DNA from: Clostridiales bacterium
Lineage (GTDB): Bacteria; Bacillota; Clostridia; Oscillospirales; Acutalibacteraceae
Assembly (NCBI GenBank): GCA_019416395.1
Contig: DXXH01000062.1
Span: forward strand, 1 to 9,020
Direction: 5' to 3'
DNA: 9,020 nucleotides
Below are positions 1 to 7,055 of this stretch, piece by piece (position 1 is the stretch's first letter; each line of letters begins with the position of its first letter). The notes under the pieces are model-generated. The model searched no databases. It saw only the letters and a list, made by a program, of their open reading frames with translations, and had not been told where the DNA came from. Position numbers and translations under genes: made by a program.

Positions 1-1396
1 CCTGGATGGTCTGTTTCCACGTATCGTCACAGCAAGGAATCTCTATCCGGGAAAGCTTTGCGGATACATTGGCCAGGCGCTGGTCATAGGTGCGGTTTAT
101 CAATGCCAGGTCTTCTTGGGAAATAATCTTAGCAAAAAAAGCGTCCAACGCGGCGGCCTTTCGGGCTTGGGTTTCCAGTTGTTCTTTGTGAAGCTGTTCC
201 CAACGCGCCTGCTCATTTTCTTGGGAAAACTGAGTTGCTTTGAGAATCAGACTGGTCATTTCATTGATAACCGTTTCTTGCTCCAGTTCCAGTGTATCCA
301 CACAACGTTTTACCAGTTCCAGCCCGATTTTATCCGAAATCTGATAGCCTATATTACACCCCTTCATGTTGCCCTGGGAGTCCACATGAGATTTGCCTTC
401 TGCCGATAAAGTGCCACAGCGCCAAACTCTGGAACGGCTCCCATCGGAGTGTTTCCGACTGCGGGAGACAAAACTTCGGCCGCATTCACCGCATTTGATT
501 TTTCCGGAAAGGGGATAGCGGTTTCCGTGTCCGCCGGGGCATTTCCCACGAATGTTCCGGCGGACAATTTCCCGTTGGGCTTTCTCCCATAGTTCTCGTT
601 CCACAATGGGTTCATGATGGTTTTTGAGAAAGATAAATTCTTCCTCGCCTTGATTGTATTTCTTTTGGTGAGTGAGATAATCGGGAGTGATAGTCTTTTT
701 CTGCTTCAGGTCACCGCAGTATTTTTCGTTTTTTAAAATTTTCAAAATCACGGTATTCCGCCAGACAGTGCTTCTTGTCAAAGTTTTGTAACTAGCTTTC
801 TCTAATTCCCGGGCAATGACAGTGGTGCCCTTCCCTTCGTAAACATATTTGTGGAAAATAAGCCGGACGATTTCAGCGCCTTGGGGATTGACGGTCATTT
901 TTCCATTGCGCACGTCATATCCCAGCATAGAATGGCCGAATACCACCCCTTGTTCCATACGGCGGGACTGCCCCCATTTGACCCGGGATGAGGTTTTGCG
1001 GCTTTCTTCCTGAGCGATGCTCCCCATGATGGAGAGCCGCAATTCGGAATCGGGTTCCAGAGTATTGATTCCGTCATTCATGAATTGGACGCCAACGCCC
1101 CAAGAGCGCAGGTCTCGTGTATAGGAGATAGTATCCAGAATGTTGCGGGAAAAGCGGCTGACCTCTTTGGTGAGAATCAGCGAAAACCTGTGAAGCCGGG
1201 CGTCCTGGATCATGCGGTTAAATGCGATCCGTTTTTTGGTACTGGTTCCGGTGATGCCCTCGTCCGCGTAGATTTGGTAGAGTTCCCAGTCTGGTTGGCG
1301 GTGGATATAGTCGTAGAAATACCGTTGCTGGCTTTCAAAAGAATTGGCTTGGTCGTCCTTGTCAGTGGATACCCGGCAGTATGCCGCTACTTTCAT
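1..1396 (-). CDS. Large serine recombinase (site-specific integrase), C-terminus cut by window start
   Basis: My own translation of the minus strand from the ATG at 1396 stays open to base 1 (465 codons), so the gene runs off the window. The N-terminus reads MKVAAYCRVSTDKDDQ, the resolvase catalytic motif with the nucleophile Ser at residue 10. It is followed by a GITGTSTKKR segment and LILTKEVSRFSRN, the Arg-rich active-site strand. A recombinase domain follows at roughly residues 160-275. Then comes a zinc ribbon with Cys302, Cys305, Cys327 and Cys347, and a charged, probably coiled-coil stretch at about 365-445. This order is typical of large serine recombinases that integrate and excise conjugative transposons, prophages or genomic islands. 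The start is supported by AAGGAG at 1405-1410, 8 nt upstream. All catalytic landmarks are intact, so the visible part looks functional. It lies 65 nt downstream of a small co-directional gene and may share its transcript. The element's cargo would lie to the left, outside the window. Confidence 0.93.
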   Translation of the reverse strand, partial: MKVAAYCRVSTDKDDQANSFESQQRYFYDYIHRQPDWELYQIYADEGITGTSTKKRIAFNRMIQDARLHRFSLILTKEVSRFSRNILDTISYTRDLRSWGVGVQFMNDGINTLEPDSELRLSIMGSIAQEESRKTSSRVKWGQSRRMEQGVVFGHSMLGYDVRNGKMTVNPQGAEIVRLIFHKYVYEGKGTTVIARELEKASYKTLTRSTVWRNTVILKILKNEKYCGDLKQKKTITPDYLTHQKKYNQGEEEFIFLKNHHEPIVERELWEKAQREIVRRNIRGKCPGGHGNRYPLSGKIKCGECGRSFVSRSRKHSDGSRSRVWRCGTLSAEGKSHVDSQGNMKGCNIGYQISDKIGLELVKRCVDTLELEQETVINEMTSLILKATQFSQENEQARWEQLHKEQLETQARKAAALDAFFAKIISQEDLALINRTYDQRLANVSAKLSRIEIPCCDDTWKQTIQ

Positions 1397-1404
1397 GGCC
1401 CTCA

Positions 1405-1410
1405 CTCCTT
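1405..1410 (-). promoter_or_regulatory. Ribosome binding site of the serine recombinase
   Basis: AAGGAG on the minus strand sits 8 nt before the ATG at 1396 and fixes the recombinase start. No better start codon lies upstream. Confidence 0.75.
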
Positions 1411-1461
1411 GTTCGGATTTATTACGGAGATTTGACTGTCCTGGTTTTCAGGTTAGGCAAG

Positions 1462-1680
1462 TTATACCCCATTCTCAGGATCCATGGAAGAGGGAAGCGC
1501 TTCCCGGTGAGATCCTGTCAGGATCTCCAAGCACTGCTGATATTGAGTGTCCGGGAGTATGCCCTGCTCCTTTAAAGCGAGCAGAATTGCCTGCTCGTAA
1601 AGCAGGTAAAAATCGGGGGATATTTTTGGGGAGACCTTGAGGCATTTTGGGAATTTTAAAATGACAGGCCTGTATTTCAT
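1462..1680 (-). CDS. Small SHOCT-like protein upstream of the serine recombinase
   Basis: This encodes 72 aa starting at an ATG preceded by a near-ideal AAAGGAG (1689-1695) with 8 nt spacing, which is the main reason to believe it. There is no signal peptide or membrane segment. The N-terminal part is basic (MKYRPVILKFPKCLK). The middle, about residues 24-53, reads like a short amphipathic helical hairpin (LLALKEQGILPDTQYQQCLE). It resembles the SHOCT type of short C-terminal oligomerisation motif often found in small genes next to serine recombinases. The similarity is by eye only. The gene is co-directional with the recombinase and 65 nt upstream, so a shared transcript and a role in regulating or assisting recombination are plausible but unproven. 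Its DNA is unusually rich in perfect palindromes, so the segment may also have a DNA-site function. Confidence 0.68.
   Translation of the reverse strand: MKYRPVILKFPKCLKVSPKISPDFYLLYEQAILLALKEQGILPDTQYQQCLEILTGSHREALPSSMDPENGV
1492..1527. repeat. Two adjacent perfect palindromes inside the small SHOCT-like gene
   Basis: GGGAAGCGCTTCCC (1492-1505) is a perfect 14-bp palindrome. Three bases later GAGATCCTGTCAGGATCTC (1509-1527) has perfect 9-bp arms around a single central T. The heptamer CAGGATC occurs at 1476-1482 and 1519-1525 and, inverted, at 1511-1517. A further dyad, CGAGCAG/CTGCTCG with a 6-nt loop, lies at 1578-1597. Such sites could be operators, recombinase-binding arms or RNA hairpins between the small gene and the recombinase. 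None has a T-run, so they are not intrinsic terminators. Confidence 0.5.
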
Positions 1681-1695
1681 AGGTTTCGCTCCTTT

Positions 1696-1715
1696 CTTTC
1701 CATTTTTATGGAAAG
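1696..1715. repeat. Inverted repeat abutting the ribosome binding site of the small gene
   Basis: CTTTCCAT and ATGGAAAG form a perfect 8-bp inverted repeat around TTTT. On the minus-strand mRNA it ends immediately before the AAAGGAG ribosome binding site (1689-1695). It could be a repressor operator or an mRNA hairpin that tunes translation. The stem is AT-rich and would be weak as RNA. Confidence 0.45.
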
Positions 1716-1811
1716 AGGGGAGAATTCTTGCGTGTCCAAAGGTCGACTTGCATAAATGCCATAAATTTTCAAGGAATTTGTGCCCATGGGGAATAGCTCT
1801 TGTTCCAGAAC
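1716..1811. other. Intergenic junction between operon terminator and recombinase module
   Basis: This gap of about 100 bases separates the sugar operon from the mobile module. It should contain the promoter of the small gene, but I found no convincing -35/-10 pair. It does contain three short dyads: GCATAAATGC (a 10-bp palindrome, about 1750-1759), CCCATGGG (about 1783-1790) and TTGTTCCAGAACAA (1800-1813). These are candidates for operator or attachment sequences. A reading frame that crosses this gap on the minus strand (1677-1967) spans the terminator and is not credible. Confidence 0.35.
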
Positions 1812-1850
1812 AAAAAGAAACCGTTTCAGGGAAAAGCCTGAAACGGTTTC
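1812..1850 (-). terminator. Rho-independent terminator at the end of the sugar operon
   Basis: On the minus strand, GAAACCGTTTCAGG and its perfect complement form a 14-bp stem around a 6-nt loop, followed directly by TTTTT. It begins 28 nt after the stop codon of the ThuA-like gene. On the plus strand there is no adjacent T-run, so it should work only for leftward transcripts. Each arm is itself nearly palindromic (GAAAC-C-GTTTC), so alternative folds are possible. Confidence 0.92.
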
Positions 1851-1878
1851 TTGATAAAGGGTGAGATAGTGCGAAGGG

Positions 1879-2655
1879 TTACTCTGAAGGCTCTTTTTGC
1901 TCGTGAAGCCCTTGAATGCTGTGCTCCATTTTGCCATGAACTTCCACAACCGGGGGAAGATTTCCATAAGTGGTTTGAGGGAAGTGAATGGGTGCAGCCC
2001 ACTTGACAGCGTTGAGGATCACTTTTTGAATTTCCGGTTGATGGTAGATGGGGAATACCTCATGGCCCGGACGGAAATAAAAAACTTTGCCTTTCCCGCG
2101 GTGATAGCAGCATCCACTGCGAAAGACTTCGCCCCCTTCAAACCAACTGATAAAGACCAATTCGTCCGGCTGGGGGATATTGAAGTGTTCCCCGTACATT
2201 TCCTCGTGGGGAATGACGATCTTTTCATCGAGCCCATTGGTGATAGGGTGACTGGGATCCACCACCCATAAAATTTCTTTTTCACCGTCTTCCCGCCATT
2301 TGAGATATCCGGAGTTGGTGCCGCAAACCTTCTGGAAGATTTTTGAGGCATGGCCAGAATGGAGAACAATCAATCCCATACCGTCTAAAATCCGTTGGTG
2401 AACACGATCCACGATTTCATCGGCGACTTGATGATGAGCCATGTGTCCCCACCAGATCAGTACATCTGTCTGGTCCAGTACCTCTTGGGTTAAACCGTGT
2501 TCTGGTTCTTTCAAGGTAGCTGTACGTGTTTCCATACCTGCCGCACTCAAGAAATCCGCAATGCAGCCGTGGATTCCTTTGGGATATACCTGAGCCACCT
2601 CAGGGAATTGAACTTCGTGAAGATATTCGTTCCACACTGTCACTCGAATTGCCAT
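1879..2655 (-). CDS. ThuA-like protein (trehalose-utilisation family, GATase1-like fold)
   Basis: This encodes 258 aa from the ATG at 2655. An upstream in-frame start at 2703 would lie inside the preceding gene, whereas AAAGGAG (2664-2670) sits 8 nt before 2655. Visible ThuA-family landmarks are MAIRVTVWNEYLHE at the N-terminus, a VLIWWGHMAHH strand-loop (about 66-75), LIVLHSGHASKIF (about 95-107), HEEMYGEHF (150-158) and the RPGHEVFPIYH segment (195-205) near the end of the fold. The length is normal for the family and there is no signal peptide, so it is cytosolic. In rhizobia ThuA acts with the oxidoreductase ThuB on trehalose, maltitol and sucrose isomers via 3-keto derivatives. Here it lies 29 nt after an oxidoreductase, which supports a similar partnership. 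The actual reaction and substrate are inferred. It is the last gene before the operon terminator. Confidence 0.88.
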   Translation of the reverse strand: MAIRVTVWNEYLHEVQFPEVAQVYPKGIHGCIADFLSAAGMETRTATLKEPEHGLTQEVLDQTDVLIWWGHMAHHQVADEIVDRVHQRILDGMGLIVLHSGHASKIFQKVCGTNSGYLKWREDGEKEILWVVDPSHPITNGLDEKIVIPHEEMYGEHFNIPQPDELVFISWFEGGEVFRSGCCYHRGKGKVFYFRPGHEVFPIYHQPEIQKVILNAVKWAAPIHFPQTTYGNLPPVVEVHGKMEHSIQGLHEQKEPSE

Positions 2656-2663
2656 GTGAAGGA

Positions 2664-2670
2664 CTCCTTT
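2664..2670 (-). promoter_or_regulatory. Ribosome binding site deciding the ThuA-like start
   Basis: AAAGGAG on the minus strand lies 8 nt before the ATG at 2655, in the short gap after the oxidoreductase stop codon. It argues against the longer start at 2703. Confidence 0.75.
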
Positions 2671-2684
2671 CCTTGGGACTGTGG

Positions 2685-3758
2685 TTACTGCAAAGTGATC
2701 CAACAGCCGTCTTTGCTTGATTGCAATACAGCGTCCACTGCGTGTTGATTGATTTGTCCGTCGAAAATAGTGGCTGCCATGCCGTCACCCCGGTTATTGA
2801 GAATATCGGCAAAGGACTGCATTTGGTCGGTCTTGTATTTTTGAGGAATGGGGAGTTTGGTAAATACATGTGCTTCCGCGTTGGCTTGCCCAATGCAAAT
2901 ATGAATGTCGTCTATGTCGGGAGCGGAGTGATCCAGCTCGTACTGGATTGCGCCGTCACTTCCGTAGATCTCCATAGTTTGGTAATTCCCCCGTCCATAT
3001 CCAAAGCGGGTGATACGGAAAGTAGCACGGATGCCGCCGTCCATTTCGGCCAGGTAGTTTGCAAAGTCGTCTACGTCAACGTTTCCCATTCCGGAACCAT
3101 CTAACTTTTTCCGTTCTGGAATAAATGTACCCGTATGGCTGACCAGGCGTTTGTATTCTTGGCCTGTGACAAAGCGGACTAAATCCAACGCGTGGCTTCC
3201 CAGATCGCCCAACGCTCCGGAGCCGGTCAATTCCTTTTGAAATCTCCAGACCAGCGGGGTTTCACAGAAGGGAAGGCCCCATGCCTGGTAATATTGCATG
3301 TCTACATGATAAATTTTACCGATGAGGCCCCGTTGGATTAAATCCTTAGCGTAGCGGGCCGCAGCTTTGAACCGGTAGGAAAAGCACACCATATTTTTTA
3401 GGTTCTTTTCTTGGGTAGCTTTGGCCAAAGCGTCTGCTTCTTCCGAATCCAGGGTGATGGGTTTTTCAACGGCGTATGGTTTACCTGCCTGGATCGCCGC
3501 CATTGCCACCTCAAAATGGACATGATTGGGAGTGGAAATATCCACGGCGTCCACATCGGGACAAGCTACCAGATCGTGATAATCGGTAAAACAGTGCGCT
3601 TCGTCGATTCCGTAAGTCTCACGTGCATACCGTAAAGCTTCGGGGTTGATGTCGCAGACAGCGGTAAGTTTGAGATCCGGGCTTTTTTCAATGCCAGGCA
3701 GATGGACGCCCCGGGAAATCCCGCCAATGCCCACACTGCCAACTCGAATGATTGCCAT
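2685..3758 (-). CDS. Gfo/Idh/MocA-family NAD(P)-dependent sugar oxidoreductase
   Basis: This encodes 357 aa, the usual length for the family, and is cytosolic. The N-terminal Rossmann fold shows a glycine-rich loop at residues 7-13 (GSVGIGG). An acidic residue follows the second strand (VCDINPE, Asp36), which favours NAD(H). AVDISTPNHVHFEVA comes next (about 71-85), and then the hallmark EKP at 98-100, whose Lys99 is the conserved catalytic lysine. In the C-terminal domain, GDLGSHALD (184-192) carries the Asp185/His189 pair expected near the substrate. The ATG at 3758 has GGGAGGAG 6 nt upstream (3765-3772). It starts 55 nt after the GH31 gene and is followed 29 nt later by the ThuA-like gene. 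Members of this family oxidise sugar hydroxyls, including C3 of glycosides (ThuB, glucoside 3-dehydrogenases). The operon suggests the released sugar or the intact imported disaccharide as substrate. Inositol or another polyol is a less likely alternative. Confidence 0.9.
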   Translation of the reverse strand: MAIIRVGSVGIGGISRGVHLPGIEKSPDLKLTAVCDINPEALRYARETYGIDEAHCFTDYHDLVACPDVDAVDISTPNHVHFEVAMAAIQAGKPYAVEKPITLDSEEADALAKATQEKNLKNMVCFSYRFKAAARYAKDLIQRGLIGKIYHVDMQYYQAWGLPFCETPLVWRFQKELTGSGALGDLGSHALDLVRFVTGQEYKRLVSHTGTFIPERKKLDGSGMGNVDVDDFANYLAEMDGGIRATFRITRFGYGRGNYQTMEIYGSDGAIQYELDHSAPDIDDIHICIGQANAEAHVFTKLPIPQKYKTDQMQSFADILNNRGDGMAATIFDGQINQHAVDAVLQSSKDGCWITLQ

Positions 3759-3813
3759 AACAGACTCCTCCCAAAATTAAAATACTGAGTCAAGATGTTC
3801 TTTTACAATCGGT

Positions 3814-5828
3814 TTAAATTTCCAACACTTTGGCATCTAAAATACCGCCTTCCCGCACGAACAAGGGAATGGTATCCAACGGGGCAGAGCACTTGACAGT
3901 CTGGCCGCCATCCAAAATGTTTCCGGTTCCCACCTGGATCCATCTGGCTCCTTGGGGCAGATAGACGTCCCGGCTGATTTGACCTGCATGGGTGATGGGG
4001 GAGACCAAAATATCCGGTCCAAAGAGGAATTGGTCCTTTACATTCCAAGCGGTGGGATCATTGGGATAATCCACGAATAAGGGCCGCATAGGGGGGATTC
4101 CCTTTTCGTGACACAGATCCATTTGAGCCATCACATAGCCTCGAATGCGTTCCCGCAGGAACAGGTATTTTGTCAAGATGCCATAAGCTTCCTCTCCGTA
4201 GCTCCAAACCTCGTTGGGAGCGCCGCTTGGCGCGCCGCCGTATCCCATGCCTTCTTGTGCGTCGCTGGAAAATACGCGGGCCCCATGAAGGCGGAATACT
4301 GGGCAAAATACCCCGTACTGGAACCAGCGCACCAATAATTCCCGGAAGGCAGGATCGTCGGGATTGCCAAAATCGAAGCCACCAATATCCGTGGTCCACC
4401 AAGGTATGCCGGCCACTGCCATATGTAAACCGGCAACGATTTGACGGCGCATACTGTGAAAGCTGGAAACGATGTCTCCCGACCAAACCAGAGTAGCCAG
4501 CCGCTGGCTGCCAGCCCAGGCGCATCGCTCCAAATTGATTATCTGGGTTTCCCCTTGCGCTTTTAGACCGTCATACACAGTTTTCTCATAGTAGTAGGGG
4601 TAGATGTTCGCAACTTCCAGCCCAGAACCTAAATGATAGCGTAAATTGTCATATTGATACGGAATGGTTTCCGGTTCAGCAGCGTCTAGCCAAAAATGTT
4701 TAATTCCCCGGTCATAGTAATGCTGTTTAATTTTATCCCAGACAAATTCCCGTGCACCAGGGTGTGTGGCGTCATAGAACACCTCGTAGCCGCCGCATTC
4801 CAATTGGGTACGGTTTCCCCGGTCTGTATGGACCAGGTAGCCTTGTTCCATCATAGAAGGATAATTGGGGCTTTTGGGATCTACGGTAGGCCATACGGAA
4901 TCAGTTTGATGCCCATTTCATTCAATTCCTGCACCATTGCTTCCGGATCCGGCCAGTATTCGGGATCAAAATCCCATACACCCTGTTCAGGCCAGTGGAA
5001 GAAATCGATGATAATGACAGAGATAGGCAAATTGCGCCGTTTGTATTCCCGAGCTACTTCCAGCAGCTCTTCCTGTGTGCGGTAACGCATTTTGCATTGC
5101 CAGAAGCCAGTGGCGAATTCCGGCATCGGAGACGGCATACCGGTAGCGTGAGCGTACTGGGACAGGATCTGTTGGGGAGAATCCCCCGCGGTGATCCAAT
5201 AGTCCATTTGGGTGGTGGAAAAGGCTTCCCATTCGGTGCGGTTGGTCCCAAAGGTGGCTTTGCCCACAGCTGGATTATTCCATAAGAAGCCGTAGTTTTT
5301 ACTGGAGAGCGTGAAAGGAACGCTCACTTGGGAGTTCCGGTGGGCTAATTCCAGTACGGATCCTTTCAAATTGAAAGTTTCCTGTTGATATTGCCCCATA
5401 CCGTAGAGCTTCTCGTCCGGATCCGATTCAAACCGGACGGTCAACCGGTTAGTTTGACCTGTCAGCGGGGAGAATTCCCGGCTTTTGATCATCATGGGGC
5501 TGTAGTTTGTACCCCGCATGGTTCTATCTCGTTGGAATTCCTGCAATAAGATCGCTTCATTTTTATCCAGGAATGTAACACGGCCGTTCTCTTCGATCAC
5601 TGCGGAAATTGCGCCGTTGTCAAGACGTACCGCATTCCTGCTTCGGTAAGTGGTTTCTTGGGCGTGGGCGGAAACTTCCTGTTGGGGCAATAATGCCCAT
5701 AAGGGTTCCTGGGCCAGGGGTTTCATGTGGGAGGCCCTGACGCGCAGGCTGTTTGCACCCCAAGGTTCTATGACGAGTATGTCTCCATCATATTCCCAAA
5801 GGATCTTTTGATGGTCTATTTTCAGCAT
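3814..5828 (-). pseudogene. GH31 alpha-glucosidase/alpha-xylosidase interrupted by one frameshift
   Basis: Two reading frames together make one GH31 enzyme of about 671 aa. The first runs from the ATG at 5828 to a TAG at 4881. It carries the N-terminal beta-sandwich (about residues 1-220) and the start of the (beta/alpha)8 barrel (GFWQCKMRYR, VIIIDFFHWPEQGVWDFDPE). The second frame, readable from about 4899 to 3814, resumes with VWPTVDPKSPNYPSMMEQ. It contains the nucleophile Asp in FWLDAAEPE (codon 4684-4686), the acid/base Asp in LVWSGDIVSSF (codon 4474-4476), IPWWTTDIGGFDFGNP and FCPVFRLHG. The C-terminal beta-domain ends at VREGGILDAKVLEI. Apart from the shift the coding sequence is intact, so this is either a recent mutation or a sequence error. 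The start has GGAGAGGAG 8 nt upstream (5837-5845) and overlaps the preceding stop by 7 nt, so translation is probably coupled. A start at 5951 would lie inside the previous gene. There is no signal peptide, so it is intracellular. The FFHW and WLDAAEPE signatures fit the XylS-like branch, but the choice between glucose and xylose is open. Confidence 0.9.
4896..4904 (-). other. Frameshift site within the GH31 gene
   Basis: The upstream frame reads GIKL through the CTG codon at 4902-4904 and then runs PYGLP into a TAG at 4881-4883. The downstream frame reads SVWPTVDP from about 4899. GH31 relatives usually have a GIKLMVSVWPTVD-like stretch here. The expected codons are restored by adding one base (KLISVWP) or, closer to the family pattern, four bases (KLIVSVWP). 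There is no homopolymer longer than two and no slippery heptamer or obvious stimulatory structure, so programmed frameshifting is unlikely. Confidence 0.88.
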
Positions 5829-6991
5829 GGAATAAACTCCTCTCCGTGTTTTGGGGACTGGCCCAGCCATTCTTTCAGGGCGCCCCGTATGTTGGTTGCG
5901 CTTACCACAAATTTTGGCAGCTTGCGGTAGCCCTGGTTGATACACTCGCAAGCTTCACCTTCTCGGAAATCGTTTAATAGATCCGTAATCAAGGAGGCAG
6001 CCTTTTCGGGAGCGTTTTTACGCAATACCTGCCATACCCAACCGCTGGCGGTTGCCCAATAGGCCCCATTTTGATATTCCCCTGGTTCCACTGGAATCAA
6101 AAGCTTTTCCCAGGCTTCTCCACCGGGCAGATGGCAAACTTGTCCCCGGTAAAGGTATTCTTCGGAATGCGCGACCAGCCATTGTTCAACTTGGGACTGC
6201 ACCGCAGGCGCCAAGGGAAAACCAATCGACAGCATATAGGCCATTCCCCATATATCCGGCTGGCGGCAAAGACCGTCAGCCGCGTAAAAAATCCCCGAAA
6301 GATCGCTATATAGATTGTAGATGGCGGTTTCCACCTGCTGCGCCTTTTTACGGAAGGTTTCCCGTTCTTGCTTCGAAAAAGAACAAGCTTCCAGTAAACT
6401 TTCCAATTGACGGCAGGCCCGCCAATAAAGCAGGGACTCCATATACAGCTGTCCCGTTTTGCATACCGTATCCGTAAAACCATAAGGAGAATGAGAAGCC
6501 TGGGGATCGTTATACACCAGGCCTTCCTCAGAGATGGGAAGACAATCCAGGCCCCGTATCATAGCGGGAATCCAGGCGGTCAGTTTTGTGAGAGCGTGTT
6601 CCCGGAAAGCTGGTTGGCACAGACGCCAGTAGCTATAGGCGGCGAATACAAAGAAGGGAGTATTATCCAAATTGGCTTTCCCAATGGGAAAACCCTTTGC
6701 ACCCGCAGCGTAAACAGCCTCACCTGTAGCTTCAATCCGGTCTGGCAGCCAACCATCTTCCCGCTGGCCTGTCAAGATAAAATCCAGGCAGGATTCAATC
6801 GCTGCAGGACCTAACAAGTCCCCACAGTATTCGGCCATATAGCCGAAATCCCGTACCCACAGCGCATCGTAGTTGCCTACTCCGTCCGGGGTATAGAGCA
6901 CTGTCCCATCAAAAGCGGTTTTCTCACAGCCATGAATCAGTTTTTTGGAAAGTTCTGTCAGTTCTTCAAAGGCTTTCTGTTCAAGTTCCAT
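5822..6991 (-). CDS. Predicted (alpha/alpha)6-barrel glycosidase, family not assigned
   Basis: This encodes 389 aa with no signal peptide or membrane segment, so it is probably cytosolic. It looks like a six-hairpin glycosidase of the type seen in glycogen-debranching, glucoamylase-like and trehalase-like enzymes. Near the N-terminus NYDALWVRDFGYMAEY (40-55) holds a W-x-RD motif (Trp45, Arg47, Asp48). It is followed by REDGWLPDRI (77-86) and ANLDNTPFFVFAAYSYW (about 106-122), both typical of inter-helix active-site loops. Near the C-terminus YQNGAYWATASGW (306-318) and FVVSATN resemble the last hairpins of such barrels. I cannot name the exact GH family. Asp48, Asp79 and Asp109 are candidate catalytic acids. 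The ATG at 6991 has a modest AGAAAGGT site (7001-7008) about 9 nt upstream. The stop codon overlaps the start of GH31, which implies coupled synthesis and a shared substrate. It begins 64 nt after the permease gene. Confidence 0.75.
   Translation of the reverse strand: MELEQKAFEELTELSKKLIHGCEKTAFDGTVLYTPDGVGNYDALWVRDFGYMAEYCGDLLGPAAIESCLDFILTGQREDGWLPDRIEATGEAVYAAGAKGFPIGKANLDNTPFFVFAAYSYWRLCQPAFREHALTKLTAWIPAMIRGLDCLPISEEGLVYNDPQASHSPYGFTDTVCKTGQLYMESLLYWRACRQLESLLEACSFSKQERETFRKKAQQVETAIYNLYSDLSGIFYAADGLCRQPDIWGMAYMLSIGFPLAPAVQSQVEQWLVAHSEEYLYRGQVCHLPGGEAWEKLLIPVEPGEYQNGAYWATASGWVWQVLRKNAPEKAASLITDLLNDFREGEACECINQGYRKLPKFVVSATNIRGALKEWLGQSPKHGEEFIPC
5837..5845 (-). promoter_or_regulatory. 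Ribosome binding site deciding the GH31 start
   Basis: GGAGAGGAG on the minus strand ends 8 nt before the ATG at 5828. It lies inside the last codons of the upstream glycosidase, whose TGA (5822-5824) overlaps the GH31 start region by 7 nt. This is a classic translational-coupling arrangement. Confidence 0.75.
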
Positions 6992-7055
6992 TTTTGCGTT
7001 ACCTTTCTATGTGGTTTGGGACAGCTCCCGGTTGGAAATCTGCGGTGTAGTAGGC

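Noticed and set aside
1085..1435. Plus-strand 116-aa frame opposite the recombinase
   Set aside because: It is the antisense shadow of the recombinase catalytic domain. The minus-strand frame carries all the family motifs.
1492..1505. GGGAAGCGCTTCCC as a catabolite-repression (cre) operator for the sugar operon
   Set aside because: It has the AAGCGCTT core of LacI-family sites but lacks the TG/CA flanks of a cre consensus. It also lies downstream of the operon terminator, inside another gene.
1677..1967. 96-aa minus-strand reading frame between the ThuA-like gene and the small gene
   Set aside because: It runs across the 14-bp-stem terminator and overlaps the end of the ThuA-like gene in another frame. 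It has no convincing ribosome binding site and its protein shows no motif.
2685..2703. Longer ThuA-like start at 2703
   Set aside because: It would overlap the end of the oxidoreductase gene and add residues absent from the family. AAAGGAG fits the ATG at 2655.
4058..4525. 155-aa minus-strand frame inside the GH31 gene
   Set aside because: It overlaps in a different frame with the region encoding the GH31 acid/base motif and is rich in Arg and Ser, as expected of an out-of-frame read.
4881..4904. Programmed ribosomal frameshift joining the GH31 halves
   Set aside because: There is no slippery heptamer, internal Shine-Dalgarno element or clear downstream structure. GH31 enzymes are not known to use frameshifting, and residues of the family pattern appear to be missing.
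5829..5951. Longer GH31 start at 5951
   Set aside because: It lies within the upstream glycosidase gene. The added residues look out of frame, and GGAGAGGAG fits the ATG at 5828.
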